Origin: Streptomyces sp. CB01201
GTDB taxonomy: Bacteria; Actinomycetota; Actinomycetes; Streptomycetales; Streptomycetaceae
DNA: 64,000 nt
Direction: 5' to 3'
NCBI RefSeq assembly: GCF_002803085.1
Contig: NZ_NNBJ01000003.1
Coordinates: forward strand, 124,001-188,000
The notes beneath the pieces are model-generated. The model ran no database searches, was not told where the DNA came from, and worked only from the letters and a program-made list of their open reading frames with translations. The position numbers and the translations under genes were made by a program. Position 1 is the first letter of the stretch, and each line of letters begins with the position of its first letter. Positions 37,149-44,468 of this stretch are shown in pieces.

Positions 37149-39367
37149 GTCGTGCTGCCCCCGTCGTCCTCTTCCATGATCTCTCCTGTCGCCGTGTTGA
37201 CGGCGGGTGCGGCCGGGACCGCTTCGGCGAGGGCCGCGGCAACGGTCTCGGCCGTCTTGCGGCCTATGCCGGGGACCTCGCAGATCTCGTCGATTGTCGC
37301 CGACCGGAGCTTCTTCACCGAGCCGAAATGCTTGATCAGAGCCTGTTTGCGGGTGTCGCCGAGGCCGGGCACGGCATCCAGCGGGCCCGCCTTGAAGCGC
37401 TTCGTCCGTTTGGCCCTCTGGTAGGTGATGGCGAAGCGGTGGGCCTCGTCACGCACCCGCTGGAGCAGATAGAGCCCCTCACTGGAGCGGGGCAGCACCA
37501 CCGGGTCGTCCTCCTCGGGCACCCAGACCTCTTCCAGGCGCTTGGCGAGCCCGCACACCGCGATGTCGTCGATGCCCAGCTCGTCCAGGGCCCGCTTGGC
37601 CGCGGCGACCTGCGGCTGGCCGCCGTCGACGACGAGCAGCTGCGGGGGGTAGGCGAAGCGCTTGGGCCGCCCGTCCTCCTCCTGGAACGCGGACACCTCC
37701 CCGGACACCGGTCCGGACAGGCCGTCGTCGCCTCGGCCGGGTACGGGGGCGGGTGCGGCGGCCGCGGTGGCTGCGGGCGCGGGTACGAGGGCTGCGGGCG
37801 CGGACGGGCCGTGCTCCTGGCCGAGCGGCCCGGCGGACTCCTGGCCGAGCGGCCCGGCGGACTCCTGGCCGGGGGCCCCATCGGGCTCTCCGGGGGCCTC
37901 CCCGGGCACCTGGCCGGCGGCCTCCCCGGTCACCGGGCCGTCCTCCTCGCCCCACTCCCCCGTGCGCGCCTGCTCGGCGAGATAGCGCTTGAAGCGGCGG
38001 CTGATGACCTCGTGCATCGACCGGACGTCGTCCTGGCCCTCGAAGCCCTTGATCTGGAAGCGCCGGTATTCGCTCTTGCGGGCCAGGCCGTCCTCGAAGA
38101 CCACCATGGACGCCACCACGTCGTCGCCCTGGAGGTGGGAGATGTCGAAGCACTCGATGCGCAGCGGCGCGCTGTCCAGCTCCAGGGCGGAGGCGATCTC
38201 CTCCAGGGCCCGCGAGCGTGTCGTCAGGTCGGAGGCGCGCTTGGTCTTGTGCAGCGTGAGGGCCTGCTGGGCGTTGCGTGCGACCGTCACCATCAGGGCC
38301 TTCTTGTCGCCGCGCTGCGGAATGCGCAGCGAGACATTGGAGCCGCGCCGGCTCGCCAGCCAGCCGCTCACCGCGTCGGCGTCCTCGGGCAGCGCCGGGA
38401 CGAGGACCTCCTTCGGCACCGAGTCGCCCGTCTCCTCGCCGTACAGCTGCTGGAGCGCGTGCTCGACCAGGCCCGCGGTGTCGACCGCCTCGACCTTGTC
38501 GGTGACCCAGCCGCGCTGGCCGCGGACCCGGCCGCCGCGCACGTGGAAGATCTGGACGGCCGCCTCCAGCTCGTCCTCCGCGACCGCGATGAGGTCGGCG
38601 TCGGTGGCGTCGTTGAAGACGATCGCGTTCTTCTCCAGGGCCTTCTTGAGCGCCCCCAGGTCGTCGCGCAGCCGGGCCGCCCGCTCGTACTCCATGTCCT
38701 CGGCCGCGGCCATCATCTGCTGCTCGATGCGGCGCAGGTACGCGCCGGTGCGGCCGGCCATGAAGTCGCAGAAGTCCTCGGCCAGTTCGCGGTGTTCCTC
38801 GGGGGTGACGCAGGCGACACAGGGGGCCGCGCACTTGCCGATGTAGCCGAGCAGACAGGGCCGGCCGATCTGCGCCGAGCGCTTGAACACGCCCGCGGAA
38901 CAGGTGCGTACCGGGAAGACGCGGAGCATCAGGTCGACCGTCTCGCGGATCGCCCAGGCGTGCCCGTACGGGCCGAAGTAGCGCACGCCCTTCTTCTTGG
39001 CGCCCCGCATGACCTGGACCCGGGGGAACTCCTCGTTCATCGTCACCGCGAGGTAGGGATAGCTCTTGTCGTCGCGGTACTTGACGTTGAAGCGGGGGTC
39101 GAACTCCTTGATCCAGGAGTATTCGAGCTGGAGCGCCTCGACTTCGGTGGCCACGACGGTCCACTCCACGGCCGCGGCCGTGGTGACCATGGTGGCGGTG
39201 CGCGGGTGCAGACTCGTCAACGGCTGGAAGTAGTTGGCGAGCCGCTGCCGCAGGGACTTCGCCTTCCCGACGTAGATCACCCGGCGGTGCTCGTCGCGGA
39301 ATTTGTAGACCCCCGGCGAGTCGGGGATCTGTCCCGGCTTGGGGCGGTAGCTGGAGGGGTCTGCCAT
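37145..39367 (-). CDS. uvrC: UvrABC excision nuclease subunit C
   Basis: 740 residues from ATG ([15 protein letters not shown]). GIY-YIG nuclease domain 12-95 (SPGVYKF ... [17 protein letters not shown]), a Cys-rich patch (near 175: [17 protein letters not shown]), UVR motif (near 210), RNase H-like domain with VVDGGQPQ, and C-terminal (HhH)2 ([31 protein letters not shown]). Residues about 470-559 are a Pro/Gly/Ala/Glu-rich insertion not found in compact UvrC. It makes both incisions in nucleotide excision repair. First gene of the operon, with a PafBC-type motif ending 7 nt before the ATG. Confidence 0.97.
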   Translation of the reverse strand: MADPSSYRPKPGQIPDSPGVYKFRDEHRRVIYVGKAKSLRQRLANYFQPLTSLHPRTATMVTTAAAVEWTVVATEVEALQLEYSWIKEFDPRFNVKYRDDKSYPYLAVTMNEEFPRVQVMRGAKKKGVRYFGPYGHAWAIRETVDLMLRVFPVRTCSAGVFKRSAQIGRPCLLGYIGKCAAPCVACVTPEEHRELAEDFCDFMAGRTGAYLRRIEQQMMAAAEDMEYERAARLRDDLGALKKALEKNAIVFNDATDADLIAVAEDELEAAVQIFHVRGGRVRGQRGWVTDKVEAVDTAGLVEHALQQLYGEETGDSVPKEVLVPALPEDADAVSGWLASRRGSNVSLRIPQRGDKKALMVTVARNAQQALTLHKTKRASDLTTRSRALEEIASALELDSAPLRIECFDISHLQGDDVVASMVVFEDGLARKSEYRRFQIKGFEGQDDVRSMHEVISRRFKRYLAEQARTGEWGEEDGPVTGEAAGQVPGEAPGEPDGAPGQESAGPLGQESAGPLGQEHGPSAPAALVPAPAATAAAAPAPVPGRGDDGLSGPVSGEVSAFQEEDGRPKRFAYPPQLLVVDGGQPQVAAAKRALDELGIDDIAVCGLAKRLEEVWVPEEDDPVVLPRSSEGLYLLQRVRDEAHRFAITYQRAKRTKRFKAGPLDAVPGLGDTRKQALIKHFGSVKKLRSATIDEICEVPGIGRKTAETVAAALAEAVPAAPAVNTATGEIMEEDDGGSTT

Positions 39368-39374
39368 GGCCACC

Positions 39375-39397
39375 ACCCTACTGGCGGGCGCTGACAA
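39375..39397 (-). promoter_or_regulatory. RecA-NDp/PafBC-type promoter of uvrC
   Basis: TTGTCAGCG (39397-39389), 8 nt, TAGGGT (39380-39375), then 7 nt to the uvrC ATG. This matches tTGTCRGYG-N8-TAnnnT, with one change (C for T) in the upstream element, and predicts a leaderless transcript. Confidence 0.75.
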
Positions 39398-39420
39398 CGC
39401 GGCGTCCCCGGGGCGTCCCC

Positions 39421-39716
39421 CCGCCAAACCCTGGGGCTCCGTCCCGGACCCCGTTCGCGCCTTGAGGGCGCTCGTCCTCAAACTCCCCCAAGGCCTTAAG
39501 GGCCAGGGGACCCCCATGACGGGCTGAAGATGCCCGGGGCGGGCCGGCCCAAGGCATTCGGGGTCACCTACAGGGGCGCGGGGAACTGCGCGAACGACCA
39601 CGCACGGTGGACGGACGAAAACGGGGTTGTCAGGGGCGCGGGGAACTGCGCGAACGACCCCCGCGATCCACGGACGAAGTCGGCTTCAGGGGGCGCGGGG
39701 AACTGCGCGACGGGTC
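39421..39716. repeat. Compound intergenic repeat, left copy
   Basis: This fills most of the 437-bp gap between uvrC and the membrane-anchored protein gene. It has two parts. A roughly 110-bp core (about 39430-39540) contains GGCCTTAAGGGCC and CCCCCATGACGGGCTG. It is followed by three imperfect units of about 58-60 bp, each opening with GGGGCGCGGGGAACTGCGCG (39573, 39633 and 39690). The same elements appear in reverse orientation at 44121-44410. I recognise both parts as abundant intergenic sequences of Streptomyces. No gene is visible; 39717-39804 is anonymous GC-rich DNA. Confidence 0.85.
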
Positions 39717-39804
39717 AGGCCGGGGCTGGGGGTGGCAGGGGCCGGAGCCCGGGAGGCGAGCCGGTGCGGGGAGGTGGCATGGGGACCCCGCACCGGCCCG
39801 AGGG

Positions 39805-40647
39805 CTAGCCCCGCGCGGCCGCGCGGCGGCGCCGCACGGCCGCCCCCGTCAGCCCGAGCACAAGCAGCGCGCCCCCGCCCGCCACGGCGGCGGTCACCAT
39901 CGGGGCGCCGTCGTCGTGCCGGGCGGCCGCGACGGCCGCGGCCTGGGCCGCCTGGGCCCGGGTCTCCGCCGGCGTCTCGGCGTAGCCGCCCGCCTTGCCC
40001 GAGCGGTCGTACGCCGAGCCGGGCAGCTTGTCCCCGTACGCCGTGGCGACGCGCTTCTGATAGGCCGCGAGCGTGGTGCCGCCCGCGCCGACCGCCTTGA
40101 CGGCGTCCTCGTCGAGGGGCAGCACCGTGCTGCCCTTCTCCACGTACCAGGCGTTGATCTGCGGCTCCTGGAACACGGTGCCGCCGGGGAGCTTCGCGGC
40201 GCCGGCCGCCGCGTAGCGGGTCTCGTCGTCTCCGGTGGCTATGTTGACCACCTGCCAGGACGAGCCCTGCTTGACCGTCCACAGCGAGGCCTTCTGGCCG
40301 TCCGAGGAGACGGCCGTGGAGGCGAGGTATTCCAGCTGTGCGACGGGGGCGCCCGGCTTCCCCGCGACGAAGCCCGGGGAGAGCGTGTAGACGGGCACGG
40401 CGTCGCCCTGGATGTGCGGGGCGGCCGCCTTGAGCGCGACCTTGCCGTCCCGCGCGAAGAAGCGGGAGAGCGTGTCGAGGGTGGCGGGAGCGGACGCGGC
40501 CCGGCCGGCCGCGGCCCTGGAGTCGGCGGAGGCGAGCGGCGCTTGGTCGGCGAACGCGCCCGGGGCCGCGAGGCCGACGAGCGCCGCGGCGACGACGGCG
40601 GGTACGACGGCCGTGGGTGCGAGGCGGGTCAACTTCATCGTCGTCAC
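39805..40647 (-). CDS. Exported, C-terminally membrane-anchored protein, unknown function
   Basis: 280 residues from the GTG overlapping the protease stop (GTGA); an ATG three codons later is an alternative start. Signal peptide 1-33 (PAVVAAALVGLAAPGAFA). An extracellular part of about 200 residues has beta-rich stretches (GDAVPVYTLSPGFVAGKPGAP, KASLWTVKQGSSWQVVNIATGDDETRY). An Ala-rich linker leads to one C-terminal membrane helix (VTAAVAGGGALLVLGLTGAAV) followed by RRRRAAARG. There is no LPxTG. No family recognised. Translational coupling to the protease suggests that the two act together at the cell surface. Confidence 0.75.
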   Translation of the reverse strand: MTTMKLTRLAPTAVVPAVVAAALVGLAAPGAFADQAPLASADSRAAAGRAASAPATLDTLSRFFARDGKVALKAAAPHIQGDAVPVYTLSPGFVAGKPGAPVAQLEYLASTAVSSDGQKASLWTVKQGSSWQVVNIATGDDETRYAAAGAAKLPGGTVFQEPQINAWYVEKGSTVLPLDEDAVKAVGAGGTTLAAYQKRVATAYGDKLPGSAYDRSGKAGGYAETPAETRAQAAQAAAVAAARHDDGAPMVTAAVAGGGALLVLGLTGAAVRRRRAAARG

Positions 40648-41252
40648 GCCCCGATCCGGTACAGCGAGTGGGTCCAGGAGAAGGAGTTGTTGCTGACGTA
40701 CCAGTCGTGCGAGGCCCAGTTGTAGCGGGTGCTGGAGGGCCACGGGTCGCCCCAGTACACCCAGCTGCTGGCGTCGTCGTAGCCGTACAGGACGTGCATG
40801 TGACCGCCGCCGCTGGACCACTGGATGCGGGTCTCGATCGGGCGGTTGCTGTTGATCTCGGTCTGCACGGTCGAATAGCGCAGCCAACCGGTCACATAGG
40901 AGCCCGAGTTGATGCCGGCCCAGTTCAGGGCGTTCTGCACATTGCCCAGGTCCGCCTGCCAGTTGGGGCAGTCGTAGCCCTGCGCCCGGCCGAAGGCCGC
41001 GTTGCAGAACTGGTTCTGGGTGTAGTTGCGGCCGAACCAGGTGGCGATGGTGTTTCCGCTGCCGGCCCAGCACCAGTTGTCCTTCTGCTGGGACTGCATG
41101 GTGATGTTGAGCCGCTTGGAGCTCGCCGCGGCGGCTGCGGCGGGCACCGGCTTGTCGTTGTGCGGGGCGGCGGTGGCCGTTGCCGTGGGGGCGGCAAACA
41201 GGGCCGCCACCACGAGGGTGAGGGCGGACAGCCGTCTCTTCTTGCTGCGCAT
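40644..41252 (-). CDS. Secreted papain-like cysteine protease (C39/C70-like)
   Basis: 202 residues; GGGAGGAA precedes the ATG. Signal peptide 1-28. The catalytic pattern of papain-like enzymes is visible: a Gln in MQSQQKDNWCWAGSGNTIATWFG with the nucleophile Cys in NWCWAGSG, His in SGGGHMHVLYGYDD, and Asp in WVYWGDPWP. Extra Cys in FCNAAFG and YDCPNWQ may form a disulfide. Best guess is the AvrRpt2/C70-like group of secreted bacterial proteases; the target is unknown. It is divergent from the XRE-type regulator and coupled to the membrane-anchored protein. Confidence 0.78.
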   Translation of the reverse strand: MRSKKRRLSALTLVVAALFAAPTATATAAPHNDKPVPAAAAAASSKRLNITMQSQQKDNWCWAGSGNTIATWFGRNYTQNQFCNAAFGRAQGYDCPNWQADLGNVQNALNWAGINSGSYVTGWLRYSTVQTEINSNRPIETRIQWSSGGGHMHVLYGYDDASSWVYWGDPWPSSTRYNWASHDWYVSNNSFSWTHSLYRIGA

Positions 41253-41377
41253 CGCGTTCCTCCCATGGCGGGGTGGGGGGGTTGGGGATGGTGGAGGACC
41301 GCGTCCGGACGCTTGTGATCGAGCATCGGCCGTTGTCGAGAACAGGTCAACGCGCTTCAATGCGGGGTGAGCCGCGG

Positions 41378-41405
41378 GTGTGAACGCAGTGGCCGGAGTG
41401 TGAAC
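41378..41405. promoter_or_regulatory. Two direct GTGTGAAC half-sites, 20 bp apart
   Basis: GTGTGAAC occurs at 41378-41385 and 41398-41405, exactly two helical turns apart, between the protease and the divergent regulator. The related palindrome at 41467-41478 shares the GTGAAC half-site. Confidence 0.4.
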
Positions 41406-41466
41406 AACTCCTTCCCCGCCACCAGGTTTTCCCCGACCTGTCGCCGCCCCGCGTCCACCCCCCACC

Positions 41467-41478
41467 GTGAACGTTCAC
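41467..41478. promoter_or_regulatory. Candidate operator palindrome before the XRE-type regulator
   Basis: GTGAACGTTCAC is a perfect 12-bp palindrome, 13 bp before the regulator ATG and just upstream of its GAGGAG ribosome-binding site. Confidence 0.5.
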
Positions 41479-41491
41479 TGAGGAGTCCCCC

Positions 41492-42415
41492 ATGCTCCAC
41501 TCCGAGGCCGACCTGAAGCAGGCGCTGCACACCGGCCCCTTCCACCTGGCGCTGCGCGCCGCGCTCTCCGTACGGGGCCTGCCGCTCCAGCGGGTCCAGC
41601 ACCATCTCGCCGGGCGCGGCATCAAAGTCGGTGTCACCAGCCTGAGTTACTGGCAGCAGGGCGCGCGCCGGCCGCAGCGCCCGGAGTCGCTGCGCGCGGT
41701 GCGCGGGCTCGAAGAGGTGCTGGGCCTGCCCGCGAACTCCCTGCTGCGGCTGCTCGACGACGCCACGGTGGCCGATGTCGAGCGGCCCGCCGGTCGCTCG
41801 TACCGCTCGCTCGTCGAGGCGTCGGGAGTGGTGGAGCAGCTGATCGCCGGCCTGGAGACGCCGGTCGACGGCGGTCTGCACACCGTCGGGCACCACGAAC
41901 GCATCCGCATCGGCGCGGCCCGGGAACTGCGCGGCCGCGACTCGCAGCACGTCGTACGGGCCCATCGCGACGGCGTCGACCGCTATCTCGCCATCCACCG
42001 CGGGGACGCCGGCTGCGATCCGGCCCGGGTCGAGGTGCGCGCGGGCGAGAACTGCCGCACCGGCCGGATCCGCTGGGACGCCACCACCGGCGTCCTGGTC
42101 GCCGAGCTGCTCTTCGACACCAGGCTGCGGGCCGGCGAAACCTACCTGTTCGGGTACGGCTTCGAGGACGGCACGGGCGGCCCCAGCCGGGAGTACGTAC
42201 GCGGCTTCGCCTTCGCCGGCGGACAGTACGTACTCCAGGTGCGGTTCGACGAACAGGCCCTGCCGGCCCGCTGCCGCCGCTTCGCGCAGACCTCCACGGG
42301 CGCCACCCGCTCAGGCCGCAGCGACCTCACCCTCAGCGGCCGGCACCGCTCGGTGCACCTGGTGGAGCAGGGGGTGCGGCCGGGGATCCTGGGGATCGAC
42401 TGGGACTGGGAGTGA
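41492..42415 (+). CDS. XRE-type DNA-binding protein, conserved in Streptomyces
   Basis: 307 residues with GAGGAG before the ATG. Residues about 15-85 look like a Cro/C1-type HTH (FHLALRAALSVRGLPLQRVQHHLAGRGIKVGVTSLSYWQQGARRPQRP ... LEEVLGLP). The remaining 220 residues are beta-rich with no domain I can name (DGVDRYLAIHRGDAGCDPARVEVRAGENCRTGRIRWDATTGVLVAELLFD). The protein may be a ligand-sensing regulator. Its own promoter region carries GTGAAC palindromes, and the divergent protease operon is the obvious candidate target. Confidence 0.75.
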   Translation: MLHSEADLKQALHTGPFHLALRAALSVRGLPLQRVQHHLAGRGIKVGVTSLSYWQQGARRPQRPESLRAVRGLEEVLGLPANSLLRLLDDATVADVERPAGRSYRSLVEASGVVEQLIAGLETPVDGGLHTVGHHERIRIGAARELRGRDSQHVVRAHRDGVDRYLAIHRGDAGCDPARVEVRAGENCRTGRIRWDATTGVLVAELLFDTRLRAGETYLFGYGFEDGTGGPSREYVRGFAFAGGQYVLQVRFDEQALPARCRRFAQTSTGATRSGRSDLTLSGRHRSVHLVEQGVRPGILGIDWDWE

Positions 42416-42443
42416 GTCCCGGCGGATGGGGTGCGGGACGGGA

Positions 42444-42536
42444 CGGAGGAGTCACGCACGCGTCGGGCGGAGGCGTTACGCGCGCGTCGGGCGGAGGGGA
42501 TACGCGTGCCTCAGACGGAGGGGTTACGCGTCGGGG
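42444..42536. repeat. 24-bp tandem repeat, four units
   Basis: Units at 42444-42467, 42468-42491, 42492-42515 and 42516-42536 (last one short) each begin CGGAGG and contain TACGCG or a close variant. The last unit runs over the TAA stop of the Rieske lipoprotein gene. In a different minus-strand frame the array would encode an 8-residue Pro-rich repeat (VTPPPDAR-like). Confidence 0.8.
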
Positions 42537-42952
42537 CCCGCCACCAGCTGGCCGTCCTTGAGCTTCACCGGCACCGAGGGCAGCGGCACGGTGGCCGGGC
42601 CCTGCACGGGCTTGCCGGTCATCACATTGAAGCGGCTGCCGTGGCAGGGGCAGTTCGCGTGGCCGTCCTCGATCTTCTCCAGGAGACAGCCGGCGTGCGT
42701 GCACTGGGCGCTGAACGCCTTGTACTCGCCCTTCGCCGGGCAGCACACCATGACGCGCTGCTCGCGGTAGAGCTTGGCGCCGCCGACGGGCACGGCGTCG
42801 GGCGTGCCGAGCGGTTCGGGGGCGGTGGGGGTGGGCGTCTCGGCGTGGCCGAGCTTGGAGTCGGTGGAGCAGGCGGCCACGCCGACCCCTGCGGCCCCGG
42901 CGAGGGCGGCGCCTTTCAGCACGGTACGACGGGCGGCGGGCTGGCCGGTCAT
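42524..42952 (-). CDS. Tat-exported Rieske [2Fe-2S] lipoprotein
   Basis: 142 residues. The N-terminus has a twin-Arg motif (ARRTVLKGAALAG) followed by a lipobox-like GVAAC (C29), so it is probably exported folded and lipid-anchored. The Rieske motifs are CTHAGC (near residue 87) and CPCHGS (near 104), the CxHxGC/CxCHG pattern of high-potential Rieske proteins. A CC pair at MVCCPAKG precedes them. A role in electron transfer at the outer face of the membrane is likely, but its partner is unknown. The gene stop lies inside the 24-bp repeat array. Confidence 0.88.
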   Translation of the reverse strand: MTGQPAARRTVLKGAALAGAAGVGVAACSTDSKLGHAETPTPTAPEPLGTPDAVPVGGAKLYREQRVMVCCPAKGEYKAFSAQCTHAGCLLEKIEDGHANCPCHGSRFNVMTGKPVQGPATVPLPSVPVKLKDGQLVAGPDA

Positions 42953-43119
42953 GGGCTGTCTCCACTGATCACTGGTCTTGTCCGGGGTTCGGCCGTCCGC
43001 ACGCCGAGCCGGCCGCGGCAACCGACCCGGGTTGCGTCATCGACGATACCGGCGCAGATCGGCCACCCCGCGCCGGGGCTCGTCCTGCGGCCGGCTGCCC
43101 GCGCGGGCGTGGGATGGGT

Positions 43120-43125
43120 TACGTT
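43120..43125 (+). promoter_or_regulatory. -10 box of a probable leaderless promoter (PfkB kinase)
   Basis: TACGTT ends 7 nt before the GTG at 43133; no ribosome-binding site is visible. Confidence 0.45.
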
Positions 43126-43132
43126 CTGGGCC

Positions 43133-44026
43133 GTGATCGTCGTCGCCGGAGAGTCCCTCATCGACCTGGTCCCACAGCATCCCGAGGATCCGCTGGGGCC
43201 GCTCGCGCCACGGCCCGGGGGCGGCCCGTACAACACCGCGGTGGCCCTGGGCCGGCTCGGCTCGGGGGCCGCGTTCTGCTCACGGGTCTCCGCGGACGGC
43301 TTCGGCGAGGCCCTCCTGGGCGGGCTGCGCGCGGCCGGGGTGGACACGTCCCTGGTGCAGCGCGGCCCGGAGCCCACGACGCTCGCCGTGGCGACGCTGG
43401 GGCCGGACGGCTCGGCGGGCTACGGCTTCTACGCGGACGGCACCGCGGACCGCCTCTTCACTCTGCCCCCTCAACTCCCGCCCGGGACAACGGCGTTGGC
43501 GCTCGGCACCTGCTCCCTGGTCCTGGAACCGGGCGCGACCGCCTACGAGGCACTGCTGCGCAGGGAGTCGTCGCGGGGACTGCTCACCCTCCTCGACCCC
43601 AACATCCGCCCCGCCCTGATCCCCGACCCCGATGCCTACCGGGCCCGCTTCCGCGGCTGGCTGCCGTACGTCTCCCTCCTGAAGCTCTCGGAGGAGGACG
43701 CCCGGTGGCTGGGCGGCACGCCCGAGGAGTGGCTGGCGGCGGGCCCGGCGGCAGTGGTCGTGACGCGCGGCTCGTCGGGCCTGACGGCGTACACGGCGGA
43801 CGGCGCGGTGCACGCGGTGGCCGCCGAGCGGGTGGAGGTCGTGGACACGATCGGGGCGGGCGACACGGTGAACGCGGCGCTGCTGCACCACGTTCCGTCC
43901 GTGTCCGCCCTGGCGACGGCGGACTGGCCCCGGGTCCTTCGGTACGCGGCGAAGGCGGCGGCTCTGACCTGCGCACGGGAGGGGGCGCAGCCCCCCACGT
44001 CCGCGCAGTTGGAGCTACCCACCTGA
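43133..44026 (+). CDS. PfkB-family carbohydrate kinase (fructokinase-like)
   Basis: 297 residues from GTG. The opening IVVAGESLIDLVPQ and RPGGGPYNTAVALGRLG are the N-terminal PfkB signature; VEVVDTIGAGDTVNAALL near residue 240 holds the catalytic Asp and anion hole. The nearest type is bacterial fructokinase, but the sugar cannot be assigned. The start is fixed by the frame and by the TACGTT box 7 nt upstream. Divergent from the Rieske gene; downstream is the right copy of the compound repeat. Confidence 0.88.
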   Translation: MIVVAGESLIDLVPQHPEDPLGPLAPRPGGGPYNTAVALGRLGSGAAFCSRVSADGFGEALLGGLRAAGVDTSLVQRGPEPTTLAVATLGPDGSAGYGFYADGTADRLFTLPPQLPPGTTALALGTCSLVLEPGATAYEALLRRESSRGLLTLLDPNIRPALIPDPDAYRARFRGWLPYVSLLKLSEEDARWLGGTPEEWLAAGPAAVVVTRGSSGLTAYTADGAVHAVAAERVEVVDTIGAGDTVNAALLHHVPSVSALATADWPRVLRYAAKAAALTCAREGAQPPTSAQLELPT

Positions 44027-44120
44027 CCGCCCTCTGCCACGGCCCGGCTCCCCTGGGCGGCGGCCAGTGCGCGACTGCGCCGGCCGTGGGGTGGGTCTGG
44101 CGCGGGCACGACGTGGGTTT

Positions 44121-44410
44121 TGCGCAGTTCCCCGCGCCCCCGGTGGGTCCGCTTTCGGGCACCGGTCGTGCGTACCCGCTCGCGCAGTTCCCCGCGCCCC
44201 TGATCGGATCCGCTTTCGGGCGCCGGTCGTGCGTGCCCGCTCGCGCAGTTCCCCGCGCCCCTGTAGGCGGCCCCGGATGACTTGGTGCTGGCCCGGGCAG
44301 GCATCCCCAGCCCGTCATGGGGGTCCCCCCCTTGGCCCTTAAGGCCTTGGGGAGTTTGAGGACGAGCGCCCTTAAGGCGCGATCGGGGTCTGGGGCGGAG
44401 CCCCAGGACA
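44121..44410. repeat. Compound intergenic repeat, right copy (inverted)
   Basis: Mirror image of the repeat at 39421-39716. Three units open with GCGCAGTTCCCCGCGCCCC (44122, 44182 and 44243; spacing 60 and 61 bp). They are followed by the core with CCCGTCATGGGGGTCCCC, GGCCCTTAAGGCC and GAGTTTGAGGACGAGCGCCC (about 44295-44410). It fills the 442-bp gap between the PfkB kinase and the 3' end of uvrA. 44027-44120 and 44411-44468 hold no gene; a GC-rich hairpin-forming stretch lies at 44420-44460. Confidence 0.85.
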
Positions 44411-44468
44411 GCACCCCGCCCCCTCCCGCCCCCGGAGGGTTTAGGGAAGGGGCGGGGAGGGGCACAAC

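Noticed and set aside
39571-39716. CRISPR array
   Set aside because: Only three imperfect units, no cas genes, variable parts share sequence with each other, and a reversed copy exists 4.5 kb away. These are intergenic repeats.
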